A DNA stretch of 64,000 bases from NCBI RefSeq assembly GCF_036226885.1, contig NZ_CP109027.1, forward strand, positions 1,612,001-1,676,000. Direction: 5' to 3'. The DNA is from Streptomyces sp. NBC_00663. GTDB taxonomy: Bacteria; Actinomycetota; Actinomycetes; Streptomycetales; Streptomycetaceae. Below the pieces are notes generated by a model that was not told the origin of the DNA, ran no database searches, and saw nothing but the letters and a program-made list of their open reading frames with translations. Each line of letters starts with the position of its first letter. The first letter of the stretch is position 1. The translations under genes and the position numbers were made by a program. Below, in pieces: positions 47,346 to 56,199 of this stretch.

Positions 47346-48917
47346 ATGGCCGCTGTGATCGCGGCATCCGTGCGCGGCGCGGGCCGGTACCGGCCTCCGG
47401 CACTCACCGGTCTCGTCGACCTGCTCGACCGGCAGGTCCGGGAACGTCCCTACGCCCGTGCCCTCGTCGTCGGTGGCGGGCGGGTGCAGCTGTCCTACCG
47501 GGCGCTCGCCGGGCTGGCCGACGACCTGGCTGCCCGGCTCGGCGGGGCGGGGCTGGGGCGGGGTGACGCGGTCGGGGTGCTGTCCGCCAACACCGCGGAG
47601 TTCGTGGTGGCGTTGCTCGGTGCGGCGCGGGCGGGGCTGGTGGTCGCGCCGCTCGACCCGGCCCTGCCGGGGACACAACTGTCGGCGCGGATCGGGGCCT
47701 TGGGGGCGAGGGCGGTCCTCGCGGGGCCGCCGGTGAGCGATGTCCGGCCGCCCGTTCCTGTCTGGCCACTGCGGGTGGATGCCTCGCGAGCGGGTTCGGC
47801 GTCGGTCGCGCTGGCCCCCGGGCAGGCGCCGCGGGTGCTGGGCGCCTCGGCCGAGTTGTCGGGTGATGACGCCCTGGTTCTCTTCACCGCCGGGACCACC
47901 GCCCTCGCGAAGATGGTTCCGCTCACCCACGCGAACGTGACGGCGTCCGTGCAGAACATCTGCGCCACCTACGAGTTGGGGCCGGGTGACGCGACGGTCG
48001 CGGTGATGCCGTTCTTCCACGGGCACGGGCTGTTCGCGGCGCTGCTGTCGTCGCTGGCGAGCGGCGGCTGTGTGCTGCTGCCCGAGAGGGGGCGGTTCTC
48101 GGCGGGGACGTTCTGGGACGACATGCGGGCCGTGGCCGCCACGTGGTTCACCGCGGTGCCTGCCATTCACGAGATCCTGCTGGACCGCTCGGAGCAGGAG
48201 TACCCGGGGCCGCAGGCGCCGCCACTGAAGTTCGTCCGCAGTTGCAGCGCGCCGCTCAACACGGCGACGCAGCGGGCGTTGGAGCGAACGTTCGGCGCGC
48301 CCCTGCTCTGCGCGTACGGGATGACCGAGGCCTCCCATCAGGCGACCAGCGAACCCCTGCCGGGGCGGGGCGAGTTGCGGCAGGGGTCCGTCGGCCGGCC
48401 GACCGGGGTCGAGGTGCGCGTCGTCGACCGCGACGGACGCACCTGTCCCGTGGGCGTGGAGGGCGAGGTGTGGGTGCACGGTCCCACCGTCGCCCGTGGC
48501 TATCTCGCCGACCCGGACGAGTCGTCGTACAGCTTCGTCGACGGGTGGCTGCGCACGGGTGACCTCGGCACGCTGGACGAGGACGGGTATCTGTCGCTGA
48601 CCGGGCGGATCAAGAACCTCATCAACCGGGGCGGGGAGAAGATCGCGCCCGAGCATGTCGAGGACATCCTCGCCGGGTGCCCGGGGGTGGCGGAGGCGGC
48701 CGTGTTCGCCGTACCGGACGGGACGTACGGGCAGCTGGTGGGTGCGGCCGTGGTGGTGCGGGACGGTGACGTCGGGGTCGCGGAGATCCTGCGGTACTGC
48801 CGGGACCGGCTCGCCGCGTTCGAGGTGCCCGACCGGGTCGAGGTGGTCGCCGCGCTGCCGTACACCGCCAAGGGAGGGCTGGACCGCAAGGCCGTACAGG
48901 CGCGGTATGCGCCGTGA
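47346..48917 (+). CDS. Acyl-CoA synthetase, probable oxalate-CoA ligase (AAE3-like)
   Basis: A 523-residue AMP-forming synthetase. Core motifs are LFTAGTTALAKMVPLTHANV (A3; it reads TAGTTALAK, where TSGTTGxPK is usual), YGMTEASHQATS, GWLRTGDLGTLDEDGYL and GRIKNLINRGGEKIAPEHVE, with the catalytic Lys of A10 in YTAKGGLDRKAV. The FVRSCSAPLN region and the MTEASHQATS motif resemble AAE3/Pcs60 oxalyl-CoA synthetases of plants and yeast. It would activate oxalate with ATP and so prime the CoA-transferase cycle. ATG 47346 follows GGGGGTGGGGGC. It diverges from oxc and is followed, convergently, by a LysR gene. Confidence 0.8.
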   Translation: MAAVIAASVRGAGRYRPPALTGLVDLLDRQVRERPYARALVVGGGRVQLSYRALAGLADDLAARLGGAGLGRGDAVGVLSANTAEFVVALLGAARAGLVVAPLDPALPGTQLSARIGALGARAVLAGPPVSDVRPPVPVWPLRVDASRAGSASVALAPGQAPRVLGASAELSGDDALVLFTAGTTALAKMVPLTHANVTASVQNICATYELGPGDATVAVMPFFHGHGLFAALLSSLASGGCVLLPERGRFSAGTFWDDMRAVAATWFTAVPAIHEILLDRSEQEYPGPQAPPLKFVRSCSAPLNTATQRALERTFGAPLLCAYGMTEASHQATSEPLPGRGELRQGSVGRPTGVEVRVVDRDGRTCPVGVEGEVWVHGPTVARGYLADPDESSYSFVDGWLRTGDLGTLDEDGYLSLTGRIKNLINRGGEKIAPEHVEDILAGCPGVAEAAVFAVPDGTYGQLVGAAVVVRDGDVGVAEILRYCRDRLAAFEVPDRVEVVAALPYTAKGGLDRKAVQARYAP

Positions 48918-48920
48918 GCG

Positions 48921-49865
48921 TCAGGGGACGGCCTGGACGAGGGGGGCGGTGGTCGGGAGGGGGCGGGCGAAGACGTCGTCCAGGGACAGGCCCGTCGCCG
49001 CGTCGACGAAGGCGCGGGCGGCGACCGAGCCGGGGGTGCCCGCGTGGATCGCCACCGAGACCTGGGCGCCGGCCGCCGGGTCCACGAGGGGCAGCGCCCG
49101 GGTCCGGCCCACGACCGGCAGCGCCCGCAGCCAGGTGTGCGGCACGATGCTCGCCCAGCCGCCACCGCCCACGTGTGCGTAGAGGGAGGCGATCGAGTCC
49201 GTCTCGATCTGCGGGGTCACCACGAACCCCTTCTCGGCGAAGACGGTGTCGACGATCTGCCGGATCCGCATGTCGGGCGTCAGCATCGCGAGCGGCAGCT
49301 GGGCCGCGTCCGCCCAGGAGACGGTGGCGGACTGGGCGACGGGCTGGTCGTGGGAGACCAGCAGCATGTACCGCTCCTGGTAGAGGGGGACGACCTGGAG
49401 TCCCTCCTGGTCGCCGGGGTCGAAGTGGGCGATCGCCACGTCGAGTTCGAAGTCCCTCAGCTGGCGGTGGAGTTCCTTCGTCGACAGCCGGGAGCGGACC
49501 TGCACCTTGGCCAGCGGGTGGGCGGCGCAGAACGCGGCGACGGGCAGCGCCAGGGTCGTGGACGCCGTGGGGTCGGTGCCGAGCCGCAGCGTGCCCGTGA
49601 TGCCGGACTGGACGGCGGCGACCTCGGCCTTGAAGGCGTCCTGCTCGGCGAGGATCCGCTTGGCCCATACGACGAGACGCTCGCCCTCCGGGGTGAGGCC
49701 CTGGTAGGTGTGGCCTCGGTTGATCAGCGTGACGTTGAGCTCCCGCTCCAGCTTGGCGATCGCCGCCGAGAGCGCCGGCTGCGACACGAAGCAGGATTCG
49801 GCCGCCCGGGCGAAGTGCCGTTCCCTCGCCACCGCCACGAAGTACTCAAGCTGCCGGAACAGCAT
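48921..49865 (-). CDS. LysR-family transcriptional regulator
   Basis: A 314-residue LysR regulator. The helix-turn-helix is at residues 18-40 (HFARAAESCFVSQPALSAAI), followed by KLERELNVTLINRGHTYQGL; the effector domain contains GTLRLGTDPTASTTLALPVA and ELDVAIAHFDPGDQEGLQVV. ATG 49865 has GAGGAG six bases upstream. The gene lies between the oxalyl-CoA synthetase gene (3 bp between stops, convergent) and the formate dehydrogenase operon. It probably senses oxalate, formate or a CoA ester and acts on the GATA-N9-TATC sites ahead of oxc. A GATACTG-N4-CAGTATC dyad precedes its own start. Confidence 0.9.
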   Translation of the reverse strand: MLFRQLEYFVAVARERHFARAAESCFVSQPALSAAIAKLERELNVTLINRGHTYQGLTPEGERLVVWAKRILAEQDAFKAEVAAVQSGITGTLRLGTDPTASTTLALPVAAFCAAHPLAKVQVRSRLSTKELHRQLRDFELDVAIAHFDPGDQEGLQVVPLYQERYMLLVSHDQPVAQSATVSWADAAQLPLAMLTPDMRIRQIVDTVFAEKGFVVTPQIETDSIASLYAHVGGGGWASIVPHTWLRALPVVGRTRALPLVDPAAGAQVSVAIHAGTPGSVAARAFVDAATGLSLDDVFARPLPTTAPLVQAVP

Positions 49866-49915
49866 GAACGACTCCTCTCTCGCCGGGCAGGCCGGGACTG
49901 TAGACGGTCGACGCA

Positions 49916-49933
49916 GATACTGTATGCAGTATC
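49916..49933. promoter_or_regulatory. GATACTG-N4-CAGTATC dyad upstream of lysR
   Basis: Perfect 7-bp arms with spacer TATG, 51 bp before the LysR start. The core ATACTGTATGCAGTAT matches the ATAC/GTAT elements near the gntR, fds and frc promoters, so it may be a GntR site rather than a LysR one. Confidence 0.55.
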
Positions 49934-49983
49934 CGTTCGACGTGTACAGCCCCGGACACGCCCCGCGTCAAGGTCGACGCCGC

Positions 49984-50196
49984 TCAGCGCAGGAGCTTCA
50001 CCGCGGCGACCACCAAGGGGTCAAGACCCTCCGCCCCGGCATCGGCGTACTCGTACAGCCGGGCCCGCATCCGCGGGTCCCAGAACCGGCCGATGTGCCC
50101 CGCGATCTCCTCGGCGGCCCGCTCCTCGGGCAGATGCCGGAGGTTCCTGGCGATGTCGTTCGCCATCCGCTGCTCGGACGGCACGGTCGCTGTCAT
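49984..50196 (-). CDS. fdsD: Formate dehydrogenase delta subunit
   Basis: A 70-residue FdsD-type protein, helical and soluble: MANDIARNLRHLPEERAAEE, IAGHIGRFWDPRMRARLYEY and LDPLVVAAVKLLR are the conserved FdsD segments. In NAD-dependent FdsABG enzymes the delta subunit helps to stabilise or mature the complex. ATG 50196 begins one base after the catalytic-subunit stop, so the genes are coupled. It is the last gene of fdsGBAD; a FdsC/FdhD sulfuration chaperone is not in this window. Confidence 0.85.
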   Translation of the reverse strand: MTATVPSEQRMANDIARNLRHLPEERAAEEIAGHIGRFWDPRMRARLYEYADAGAEGLDPLVVAAVKLLR

Positions 50197-50197
50197 C

Positions 50198-52966
50198 TCA
50201 GGCCCCCACCGTCGCGAGGCCCACCTGCACGGCGGTCACCTTGTACTCCGGGCAGTTGGTCGCCCAGTCGGAGTTCTCGGTGGTCACGACGTTCGCACCG
50301 GTCACCGGGTGGTGGAAGGTCGTGTAGACGACCCCGGTCGGCATCCGGTCGGAGATCTCCGCCCGCAGGGTGGTCTGTCCCACCCGGCTGGCCAGGGTGA
50401 CCATGTCACCGTTCTTGATGCCGCGGTCCTCCGCGTCATGCGGATGCAGCTCCAGGATGTCCTCGGCGTGCCAGGCGACGTTGCCGGTACGGCGGGTCTG
50501 CGCACCGACGTTGTACTGGCTGAGGATGCGGCCGGTCGTCAGGACCAACGGGAAGCGCCGGGTGCTGCGTTCGTTGGTCGGCACGTACGACGTGACCACG
50601 AACTTCCCCTTGCCGCGCACGAATTCGTCCACGTGCATGATGGGCGTACCCTCCGGGGACTCCTCATTGCACGGCCACTGGACGCTGCCCAGCTTGTCGA
50701 GCAGGTCGAAGGAGACACCGGTGAACGTCGGAGTGACGGCGGCGATCTCGTCCATGATCTGGCCCGGGTGGTCGTACGCCATCGGGTACCCCATGGCGGT
50801 GGCGATCTCGCTCACGATCTGCCACTCGTGCTTGCCCGTCTTGGGCTTCATCACCGCGCGGACACGGTTGATGCGGCGCTCGGCGTTGGTGAACGTGCCG
50901 TCCTTCTCCAGGAACGAGGCTCCCGGCAGGAAGACGTGCGCGAACTTGGCCGTCTCGTTGAGGAACAGGTCCTGGACGACGACGAGTTCCATCGCCTCCA
51001 GGGCGGCGGTGACATGCTTCAGGTTGGGGTCGGACTGGGCGATGTCCTCGCCGTGGACGAACAGGCCGCGGAAGGTGCCGTCGATGGCCGCGTCGAACAT
51101 GTTGGGGATGCGAAGTCCCGGCTCGGCGAGGAGGGTTCCGCCCCAGAGGTTCTCGAAGACGGTGCGGACCGCGTCGTCCGAGACGTGGCGGTAGCCGGGG
51201 AGTTCGTGCGGGAAGGAGCCCATGTCGCAGGAGCCCTGGACGTTGTTCTGCCCCCGCAGCGGGTTCACTCCGACGCCGTCGCGGCCGATGTTGCCGCAGG
51301 CCATCGCGAGGTTGGCCATACCCATGACCATGGTCGAGCCCTGGCTGTGCTCGGTGACGCCGAGGCCGTAGTAGATGGCGCCGTTGGGGGCCGTCGCGTA
51401 CAGCCGTGCGGCGGCGCGGAGTTCGGCGGCCGGTACGCCGGTGATCTCCTCGACCGCCTCGGGGCTGTTCTCCGTCCGCGCGACGAACTCGGCCCAGTCG
51501 TCGAAGCCTTCACAGCGGGCGGCCACGAAGTCCCGGTCGACCAGCCCCTCGGTGACGACCACGTGGGCCATGGCGTTGACCACCGCGACATTGGTGCTGG
51601 GCCGCAGCTGGAGGTGGTGCTCGGCCTCGATGTGCGGGGAGCGGACCAGGTCGATGCGGCGCGGGTCCACGACGATGAGCTTGGCGCCCTCGCGCAGCCG
51701 GCGCTTCATACGGGAGGCGAACACCGGGTGGCCGTCGGTGGGGTTGGCGCCGATGACCATGATGACGTCGGCCTGCGCCACGGAACGGAAGTCCTGGGTG
51801 CCCGCCGACTCGCCGAAGGTCTGCTTGAGGCCGTATCCCGTCGGGGAGTGGCAGACGCGGGCACAGGTGTCGACGTTGTTGTTGCCGAAGGCCGCGCGGA
51901 CCATCTTCTGGACGACGTACACCTCCTCGTTGGTGCAGCGGGAGGAGGTGATGGCGCCGACCGCGCCCGAGCCGTGCCGGTCCTGGATCTCGCGCATACG
52001 GCGGGCGACCGTGCCGATCGCCTCGTCCCACTCGACCTCGCGCCACGGGTCGGTGATCCGGTCACGGACCATGGGCTTGAGTCGGCGGTCGGGGTGGGTG
52101 GCGTAGCCGAAGGCGAAGCGGCCCTTCACACAGGAGTGGCCCTCGTTGGCGCCGCCGTCCTTGTACGGGACCATGCGCACGAGTTCGTCGCCGCGCAGCT
52201 CGGCCTTGAAGGAGCAGCCGACACCGCAGTACGCGCAGGTGGTGACAACGGACCTGGTGGGCATGCCGAGTTCGACGACCGAGCGCTCCTGGAGCGTGGA
52301 TGTCGGGCATGCCTGGACGCAGGCGCCGCAGGAGACGCACTCGGAGTCCATGAAGGACTCCCCCGCGCCCGGCGAGACCTTGGACTCAAAGCCGCGCCCC
52401 TCGATGGTGAGCGCGAACGTGCCCTGGACCTCACCGCAGGCGCGGACACAGCGGGAGCAGGCGATGCACTTGGCCGGGTCGAAGTCGAAGTAGGGGTTGG
52501 AGGTGTCCTTCTCGGCATCGAGGTGGTTGGCGCCCTCGTAGCCGTAGCGGACCTGCCTGAGGCCCACCACGCCTGCCATGTCCTGGAGTTCGCAGTCGCC
52601 GTTGGCGGGGCAGGTGAGGCAGTCGAGGGGGTGGTCGGAGATGTAGAGCTCCATGACGCCCTGGCGGAGTTTCTCCACCTTCGGCGTCTGGGTGCTCACC
52701 TGCATGCCGTCGGAGCAGGGGGTGGTGCAGGAGGCCGGGGTGCCGCGGCGGCCGTCGATCTCCACCACGCACAGACGGCAGGAGCCGAAGGCGTCCAGGC
52801 TGTCGGTGGCGCAGAGTTTGGGAATGTCGACCCCGGCCTCGGCGGCGGCGCGCATCACCGAGGTGCCTTCGGGCACCGTCACCGGCAGTCCGTCGATCTC
52901 GACGGACACCGTGGCCGGGCCCGGTCGCTCCGGTGTTCCGAAGTCGGGTTCCTTGAGGAGCGTCAT
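50198..52966 (-). CDS. fdsA: NAD-dependent formate dehydrogenase, molybdenum catalytic subunit
   Basis: A 922-residue catalytic subunit oxidising formate to CO2. The first 210 residues are NuoG-like: a [2Fe-2S] set (FGSCRLCVVEIDG, CTTPC), a His-Cys3 site (HPLDCLTCPANGDC) and two ferredoxin motifs (CIACSRCVRAC, CVSCGACVQAC). The molybdopterin domain starts with CAYCGVGCSFKAEL and CVKG for a further [4Fe-4S] cluster. The catalytic residue is Cys in RVCHSPTGYGLKQTFGE, not selenocysteine. ATG 52966 overlaps the fdsB stop by 4 bp. With FdsB and FdsG it forms a soluble complex that passes electrons to NAD, here finishing oxalate breakdown. Confidence 0.95.
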   Translation of the reverse strand: MTLLKEPDFGTPERPGPATVSVEIDGLPVTVPEGTSVMRAAAEAGVDIPKLCATDSLDAFGSCRLCVVEIDGRRGTPASCTTPCSDGMQVSTQTPKVEKLRQGVMELYISDHPLDCLTCPANGDCELQDMAGVVGLRQVRYGYEGANHLDAEKDTSNPYFDFDPAKCIACSRCVRACGEVQGTFALTIEGRGFESKVSPGAGESFMDSECVSCGACVQACPTSTLQERSVVELGMPTRSVVTTCAYCGVGCSFKAELRGDELVRMVPYKDGGANEGHSCVKGRFAFGYATHPDRRLKPMVRDRITDPWREVEWDEAIGTVARRMREIQDRHGSGAVGAITSSRCTNEEVYVVQKMVRAAFGNNNVDTCARVCHSPTGYGLKQTFGESAGTQDFRSVAQADVIMVIGANPTDGHPVFASRMKRRLREGAKLIVVDPRRIDLVRSPHIEAEHHLQLRPSTNVAVVNAMAHVVVTEGLVDRDFVAARCEGFDDWAEFVARTENSPEAVEEITGVPAAELRAAARLYATAPNGAIYYGLGVTEHSQGSTMVMGMANLAMACGNIGRDGVGVNPLRGQNNVQGSCDMGSFPHELPGYRHVSDDAVRTVFENLWGGTLLAEPGLRIPNMFDAAIDGTFRGLFVHGEDIAQSDPNLKHVTAALEAMELVVVQDLFLNETAKFAHVFLPGASFLEKDGTFTNAERRINRVRAVMKPKTGKHEWQIVSEIATAMGYPMAYDHPGQIMDEIAAVTPTFTGVSFDLLDKLGSVQWPCNEESPEGTPIMHVDEFVRGKGKFVVTSYVPTNERSTRRFPLVLTTGRILSQYNVGAQTRRTGNVAWHAEDILELHPHDAEDRGIKNGDMVTLASRVGQTTLRAEISDRMPTGVVYTTFHHPVTGANVVTTENSDWATNCPEYKVTAVQVGLATVGA

Positions 52967-54573
52967 ACCGTGCCCTCCGTCCTCGTGTTCACGGGGTGGA
53001 TGTCCAGGAGCCTGCGCCCGCCGAGGAAGTCGTCGGGGAAGTGGGCGAGCGCGCTGCGCACGGGCATCGGGGTCAGCCCGCCCATGGCGCAGAGCGAACC
53101 GTCGGTCATCAGGTCGCAGAGGTCTTCGAGCAGGGCGAGGTTCTCGTCGCGGTGCGTGCCGGCGACGATCTTGTCGATCACCTCGACACCGCGTACGGCC
53201 CCGACCCGGCAGGGGGTGCACTTGCCGCAGGACTCCTCCGCGCAGAACTCCATCGCGAACCGGGCCTGCGCGGCCATGTCCACGCTGTCGTCGAAGACGA
53301 CGACACCGCCGTGCCCGAGCATCGCGCCGGCCTCGGCGAACGCCTCGTAGTCCATGGGCAGTTCGAACTGCGACTCCGGCAGATACGCGCCGAGCGGCCC
53401 GCCGACCTGAACCGTTCGCACCGGGCGTCCGGTGCGGGTGCCGCCGCCGTAGTCCTCGATCAGCTCGCGCAGCGTGATGCCGAACGCGGTCTCCACGATC
53501 CCGCCGCGCGCGATGTTGCCGCCGAGCTGGAAGACCTGGGTGCCGCGGGAGCGGCCGACGCCGAGGTCCTGGTAGGCCTGGGGGCCGTCGGCGAGGACGA
53601 CGGGGACGGTGGTGAGGGTCAGGACGTTGTTCACCACGGTCGGCTTGCCGAACAGGCCCTCGATCGCCGGGATCGGCGGTTTCGCCCGGACCATGCCGCG
53701 CTTGCCCTCCAGGCTCTCCAGCATGGAGGTCTCCTCACCGCAGATGTACGCGCCGGCGCCGACGCGTACATGCAGGTCGAAGTCGAGCGTCGAACCGAGG
53801 ATGCCCTGGCCCAACCAGCCCTGCTCGCGGGCGAGTTCGATGGCCTCGCGCATCGTGGCGATGGCGTCCGGGTATTCGGAGCGGATGTAGAGGTAGCCCT
53901 CGGTCGCGCCGACGGCGTGGGCGGCGATGGTCATGCCCTCGATCAGCAGGAACGGGTCGCCCTCCATGACCATCCGGTCGGCGAAGGTCCCGCTGTCGCC
54001 CTCGTCGGCGTTGCAGCAGACGAACTTCAGCTCGTCGGCGCAGTCCAGGACCGTCTTCCATTTGATGCCGGCCGGGAATCCGGCGCCGCCGCGACCGCGG
54101 AGTCCCGACTCGGTGACGGCGGCGACGACCTCGGAGGGGGCCATGTCGAGGGCGGCGCGGAGTCCCTTGAGCCCGCCGTGTTCGACATAGTCGGCCGGGG
54201 AGAGGGGGTCGGTGATGCCGACCCGGGCGAAGGTGACCCTCGTCTGCCGTGCCAGCCAAGGGAGTTCGTCGACGAGGCCGAGACGCAGCGGGTGGTCCGC
54301 GCCGTCGAGCAGGCCGGCGGCGAGAAGTCCGTCGACGTCCTCGGGGGCCACGGGGCCGTAGCCGACACGGCCCCGCGGGGTGACCACCTCGATCATCGGC
54401 TCCAGCCAGAGCATGCCGCGCGATCCGTTGCGTACGACGTCGATCGCGAAGTCGCCGCGTGTGGCGGCGCCTTGAAGAGCGGCGGCGACCTCGTCCGCGC
54501 CGACGGAGCGGGCCGCCGAGTCGCGGGGGACGTAGACCACGGCCGCGGAGTGGGAAGCGTCGCTCATCATCAC
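52963..54573 (-). CDS. fdsB: NAD-dependent formate dehydrogenase, FMN/NADH subunit
   Basis: A 536-residue NuoF-like subunit, with an N-terminal thioredoxin-like region before the NADH domain. SGLRGRGGAGFPAGIKW is the NADH/FMN glycine loop, GAGAYICGEETSMLESLEG the FMN site, and ESCGKCTPCRVG with a later Cys (DLMTDGSLCAMGG) the [4Fe-4S] N3-type cluster. GTG 54573 overlaps the fdsG stop by 4 bp (GTGA) and is followed by two ATG codons in frame. It accepts electrons from the catalytic subunit and reduces NAD. The fused N-terminus is usual in FdsB and HoxF relatives. Confidence 0.94.
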   Translation of the reverse strand: MMMSDASHSAAVVYVPRDSAARSVGADEVAAALQGAATRGDFAIDVVRNGSRGMLWLEPMIEVVTPRGRVGYGPVAPEDVDGLLAAGLLDGADHPLRLGLVDELPWLARQTRVTFARVGITDPLSPADYVEHGGLKGLRAALDMAPSEVVAAVTESGLRGRGGAGFPAGIKWKTVLDCADELKFVCCNADEGDSGTFADRMVMEGDPFLLIEGMTIAAHAVGATEGYLYIRSEYPDAIATMREAIELAREQGWLGQGILGSTLDFDLHVRVGAGAYICGEETSMLESLEGKRGMVRAKPPIPAIEGLFGKPTVVNNVLTLTTVPVVLADGPQAYQDLGVGRSRGTQVFQLGGNIARGGIVETAFGITLRELIEDYGGGTRTGRPVRTVQVGGPLGAYLPESQFELPMDYEAFAEAGAMLGHGGVVVFDDSVDMAAQARFAMEFCAEESCGKCTPCRVGAVRGVEVIDKIVAGTHRDENLALLEDLCDLMTDGSLCAMGGLTPMPVRSALAHFPDDFLGGRRLLDIHPVNTRTEGTV

Positions 54574-55043
54574 ACCGTCCCGTTGAGGATCGAGCCCAGG
54601 CGGGCCGGGCCCACCCTTCCGTACAGCCGACCGTTCGCCTCGACCGAGGGCCCCAGTGCACAGTTGCCCAGGCAGAAGACCTGCTCGACGGTGACCGTGC
54701 CGTCCGCCGTGGTCTCGCCGAGCGTCAGTCCGGCCTCGCGCGCATAGCTCACCAGACCGTCGGCGCCCAGCGCCTGGCAGGCCTCGGCCCGGCAGATGCG
54801 GACCGTGGTGCGGCCCGCGGGCTCGCGGCGGAAGTCGTGGTAGAAGGTCACCACTCCATGGACGTCCGCCCGGGAGAGGTTGAGTTCGTCGGCCAGGACC
54901 GGGATCGCCTCTTGTGGCACATGCCCCAACTCGGCCTGCACGGCGTGCAGTACGGGCAGCAGCGCGCCGCGTTGACCCCGGTGATCGGCCACCACCCTCC
55001 GGACCACGCTCTCGACCGTCACATCACTCCCGCTGGTCGTCAT
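54570..55043 (-). CDS. fdsG: NAD-dependent formate dehydrogenase, gamma subunit
   Basis: A 157-residue NuoE-like [2Fe-2S] subunit. The four ligands are in RICRAEACQALG and VEQVFCLGNCALGPS, and the helical first half LLPVLHAVQAELGHVPQEAI with VHGVVTFYHDFR is typical. ATG 55043 is preferred to the upstream ATG 55109 because homologues start here and GAAGGCGA lies upstream. It is the first gene of fdsGBAD and diverges from the second GntR gene; a CATACAG/CTGTAT dyad lies about 65-80 bp upstream. Confidence 0.93.
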   Translation of the reverse strand: MTTSGSDVTVESVVRRVVADHRGQRGALLPVLHAVQAELGHVPQEAIPVLADELNLSRADVHGVVTFYHDFRREPAGRTTVRICRAEACQALGADGLVSYAREAGLTLGETTADGTVTVEQVFCLGNCALGPSVEANGRLYGRVGPARLGSILNGTV

Positions 55044-55106
55044 GATCGCTTCGCCTTCCGTCACACGGGTCCCCGGCGAGGGCTGAAGGAGACTGAGACA
55101 ATACCT

Positions 55107-55123
55107 CATACAGGCTTCTGTAT
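55107..55123. promoter_or_regulatory. ATACAG-N4-CTGTAT dyad upstream of fdsG
   Basis: Arms 55108-55113 and 55118-55123 with spacer GCTT; TATACAG follows directly. It lies 65-80 bp before the fdsG start. A related TTGCATACC...CTGTATCC element sits at 55196-55217, about 60 bp before the divergent gntR start. Both resemble the other GntR-type sites here. Confidence 0.5.
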
Positions 55124-55276
55124 ACAGACGACAGTCGCAGAAGACCGTGGCTCTCGGCAGGCGTCCCGCGCCGATGGTCTACAGGCCACGCCATGTTGCA
55201 TACCAAAACCTGTATCCTGACGCCGTCGTCGGCAACGCCCGGCGGCTGACCCTCTCGACGGCAGAACAGGACGACC

Positions 55277-55966
55277 ATGCGCGAGGCACTCACGGCTGCG
55301 GCGACCCGGCGCGTCACCCGCCCGGCACCACTGCGCCAGGCCGTGTACGACGCCCTGACCGAGCTGATCGTCAACGGCTCCCTCAAGCCCGGCCAGCACC
55401 TGGTCGAGGCCGAGCTCGCCGAGCACCTCGGGGTCAGCCGCCAGCCGGTGCGCGAGGCCCTCCAGCGCCTCCAGACCGCCGGCTGGGTCGATCTGCGGCC
55501 CGCCCAGGGCGCGTTCGTGCACTCCCCCACCGAGGAGGAGGCGGCCCAACTCCTCGGCGTCCGCGCGGTCCTGGAGACCTACTCGGCACAACTCGCCGCC
55601 CAGAACGCGAAGCCCGAGGACGTCGAGCGCCTCTGGGAGCTCCACCAGGAGGGCGTCGACGCGCTCGCCGAGGGTGACGTCGATCGGCTGGTCGCCGCCA
55701 ACACGACCCTGCACTCCTTCATCACCTCCGTGGCCGCCAACGACGTCCTCGCCGAAATGCTCGGCCAGGTGGGCCAGAAGGTGCGCTGGTACTACACGCC
55801 CATCGCCAAGCCCCGCGGCAAGGAGGCCTGGAACGAGCACAGCCAGCTCATCAAGGCCGTCGCCAAGGGGGACGCGGACCGGGCGGGCGAGGTGATGCGC
55901 AAGCACGCCGAGCGCACGGCCGACTTCTACCGCAAGCAGTTCGCCGCAAAGACGGAGCGGGGCTGA
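55277..55966 (+). CDS. GntR-family transcriptional regulator, FCD type
   Basis: A 229-residue FCD-type GntR protein. The winged helix is LVEAELAEHLGVSRQPVREA with LQRLQTAGWVDLRPAQGAFV, nearly the same as in the two other GntR proteins of the island; the effector domain has TLHSFITSVAANDVLAEMLG and KPRGKEAWNEHSQLIKAVAK. ATG 55277 is the start. It diverges from fdsG across 233 bp that carry two GTAT/ATAC elements. It most likely controls the formate dehydrogenase operon and itself. The 3' side runs into a 16-bp tandem repeat array. Confidence 0.92.
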   Translation: MREALTAAATRRVTRPAPLRQAVYDALTELIVNGSLKPGQHLVEAELAEHLGVSRQPVREALQRLQTAGWVDLRPAQGAFVHSPTEEEAAQLLGVRAVLETYSAQLAAQNAKPEDVERLWELHQEGVDALAEGDVDRLVAANTTLHSFITSVAANDVLAEMLGQVGQKVRWYYTPIAKPRGKEAWNEHSQLIKAVAKGDADRAGEVMRKHAERTADFYRKQFAAKTERG

Positions 55967-55991
55967 CACAACTCGTCGCCTTCCTAAGGGA

Positions 55992-56199
55992 GTTCCGGAT
56001 TTCGGAGTCCCGAATGCCGGGAGTACCGGATGCCGGGAGTTCAGGCCGGCTTGGGTTCCGGACGGCGGGAGTTCCGGACGGGCGGGGGTTCAAGACGGCG
56101 GGGGTTCAAGACGGCGGGCGTTCAAGACGCCGGGCGTTCAAGACGGCGGGCGTTCAAGACGGCGGGCGTTCAAGACGGCGGGCGTTCAAGAGGGCGTCA
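55992..56199. repeat. 16-bp minisatellite array, about 13 units
   Basis: Units begin at 55992, 56007, 56023, 56039, 56055, 56071, 56088, 56104, 56120, 56136, 56152, 56168 and 56184. The early copies are diverged (GTTCCGGACGGCGGGA); the last seven, from 56088, are nearly uniform GTTCAAGACGGCGGGC. It lies between the convergent gntR gene and the truncated acyl-CoA dehydrogenase-like gene and runs into the latter's 3' end. The period is not a multiple of three. Confidence 0.9.

Noticed and set aside
50198..52966. A selenocysteine formate dehydrogenase
   Set aside because: The catalytic position is a normal Cys codon in RVCHSPT and there is no in-frame TGA or SECIS-like element.
50093..53350. 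A long open frame antisense to the formate dehydrogenase genes
   Set aside because: At about 70% GC the complementary strand of a real gene often lacks stops. The antisense protein is Gly/Val/Asp/Arg-rich with no motif, whereas the sense strand encodes a clear FdsA.
55992..56199. The 16-bp repeats as a CRISPR array
   Set aside because: Units are too short and directly adjacent, with no unique spacers, and no cas genes are present.
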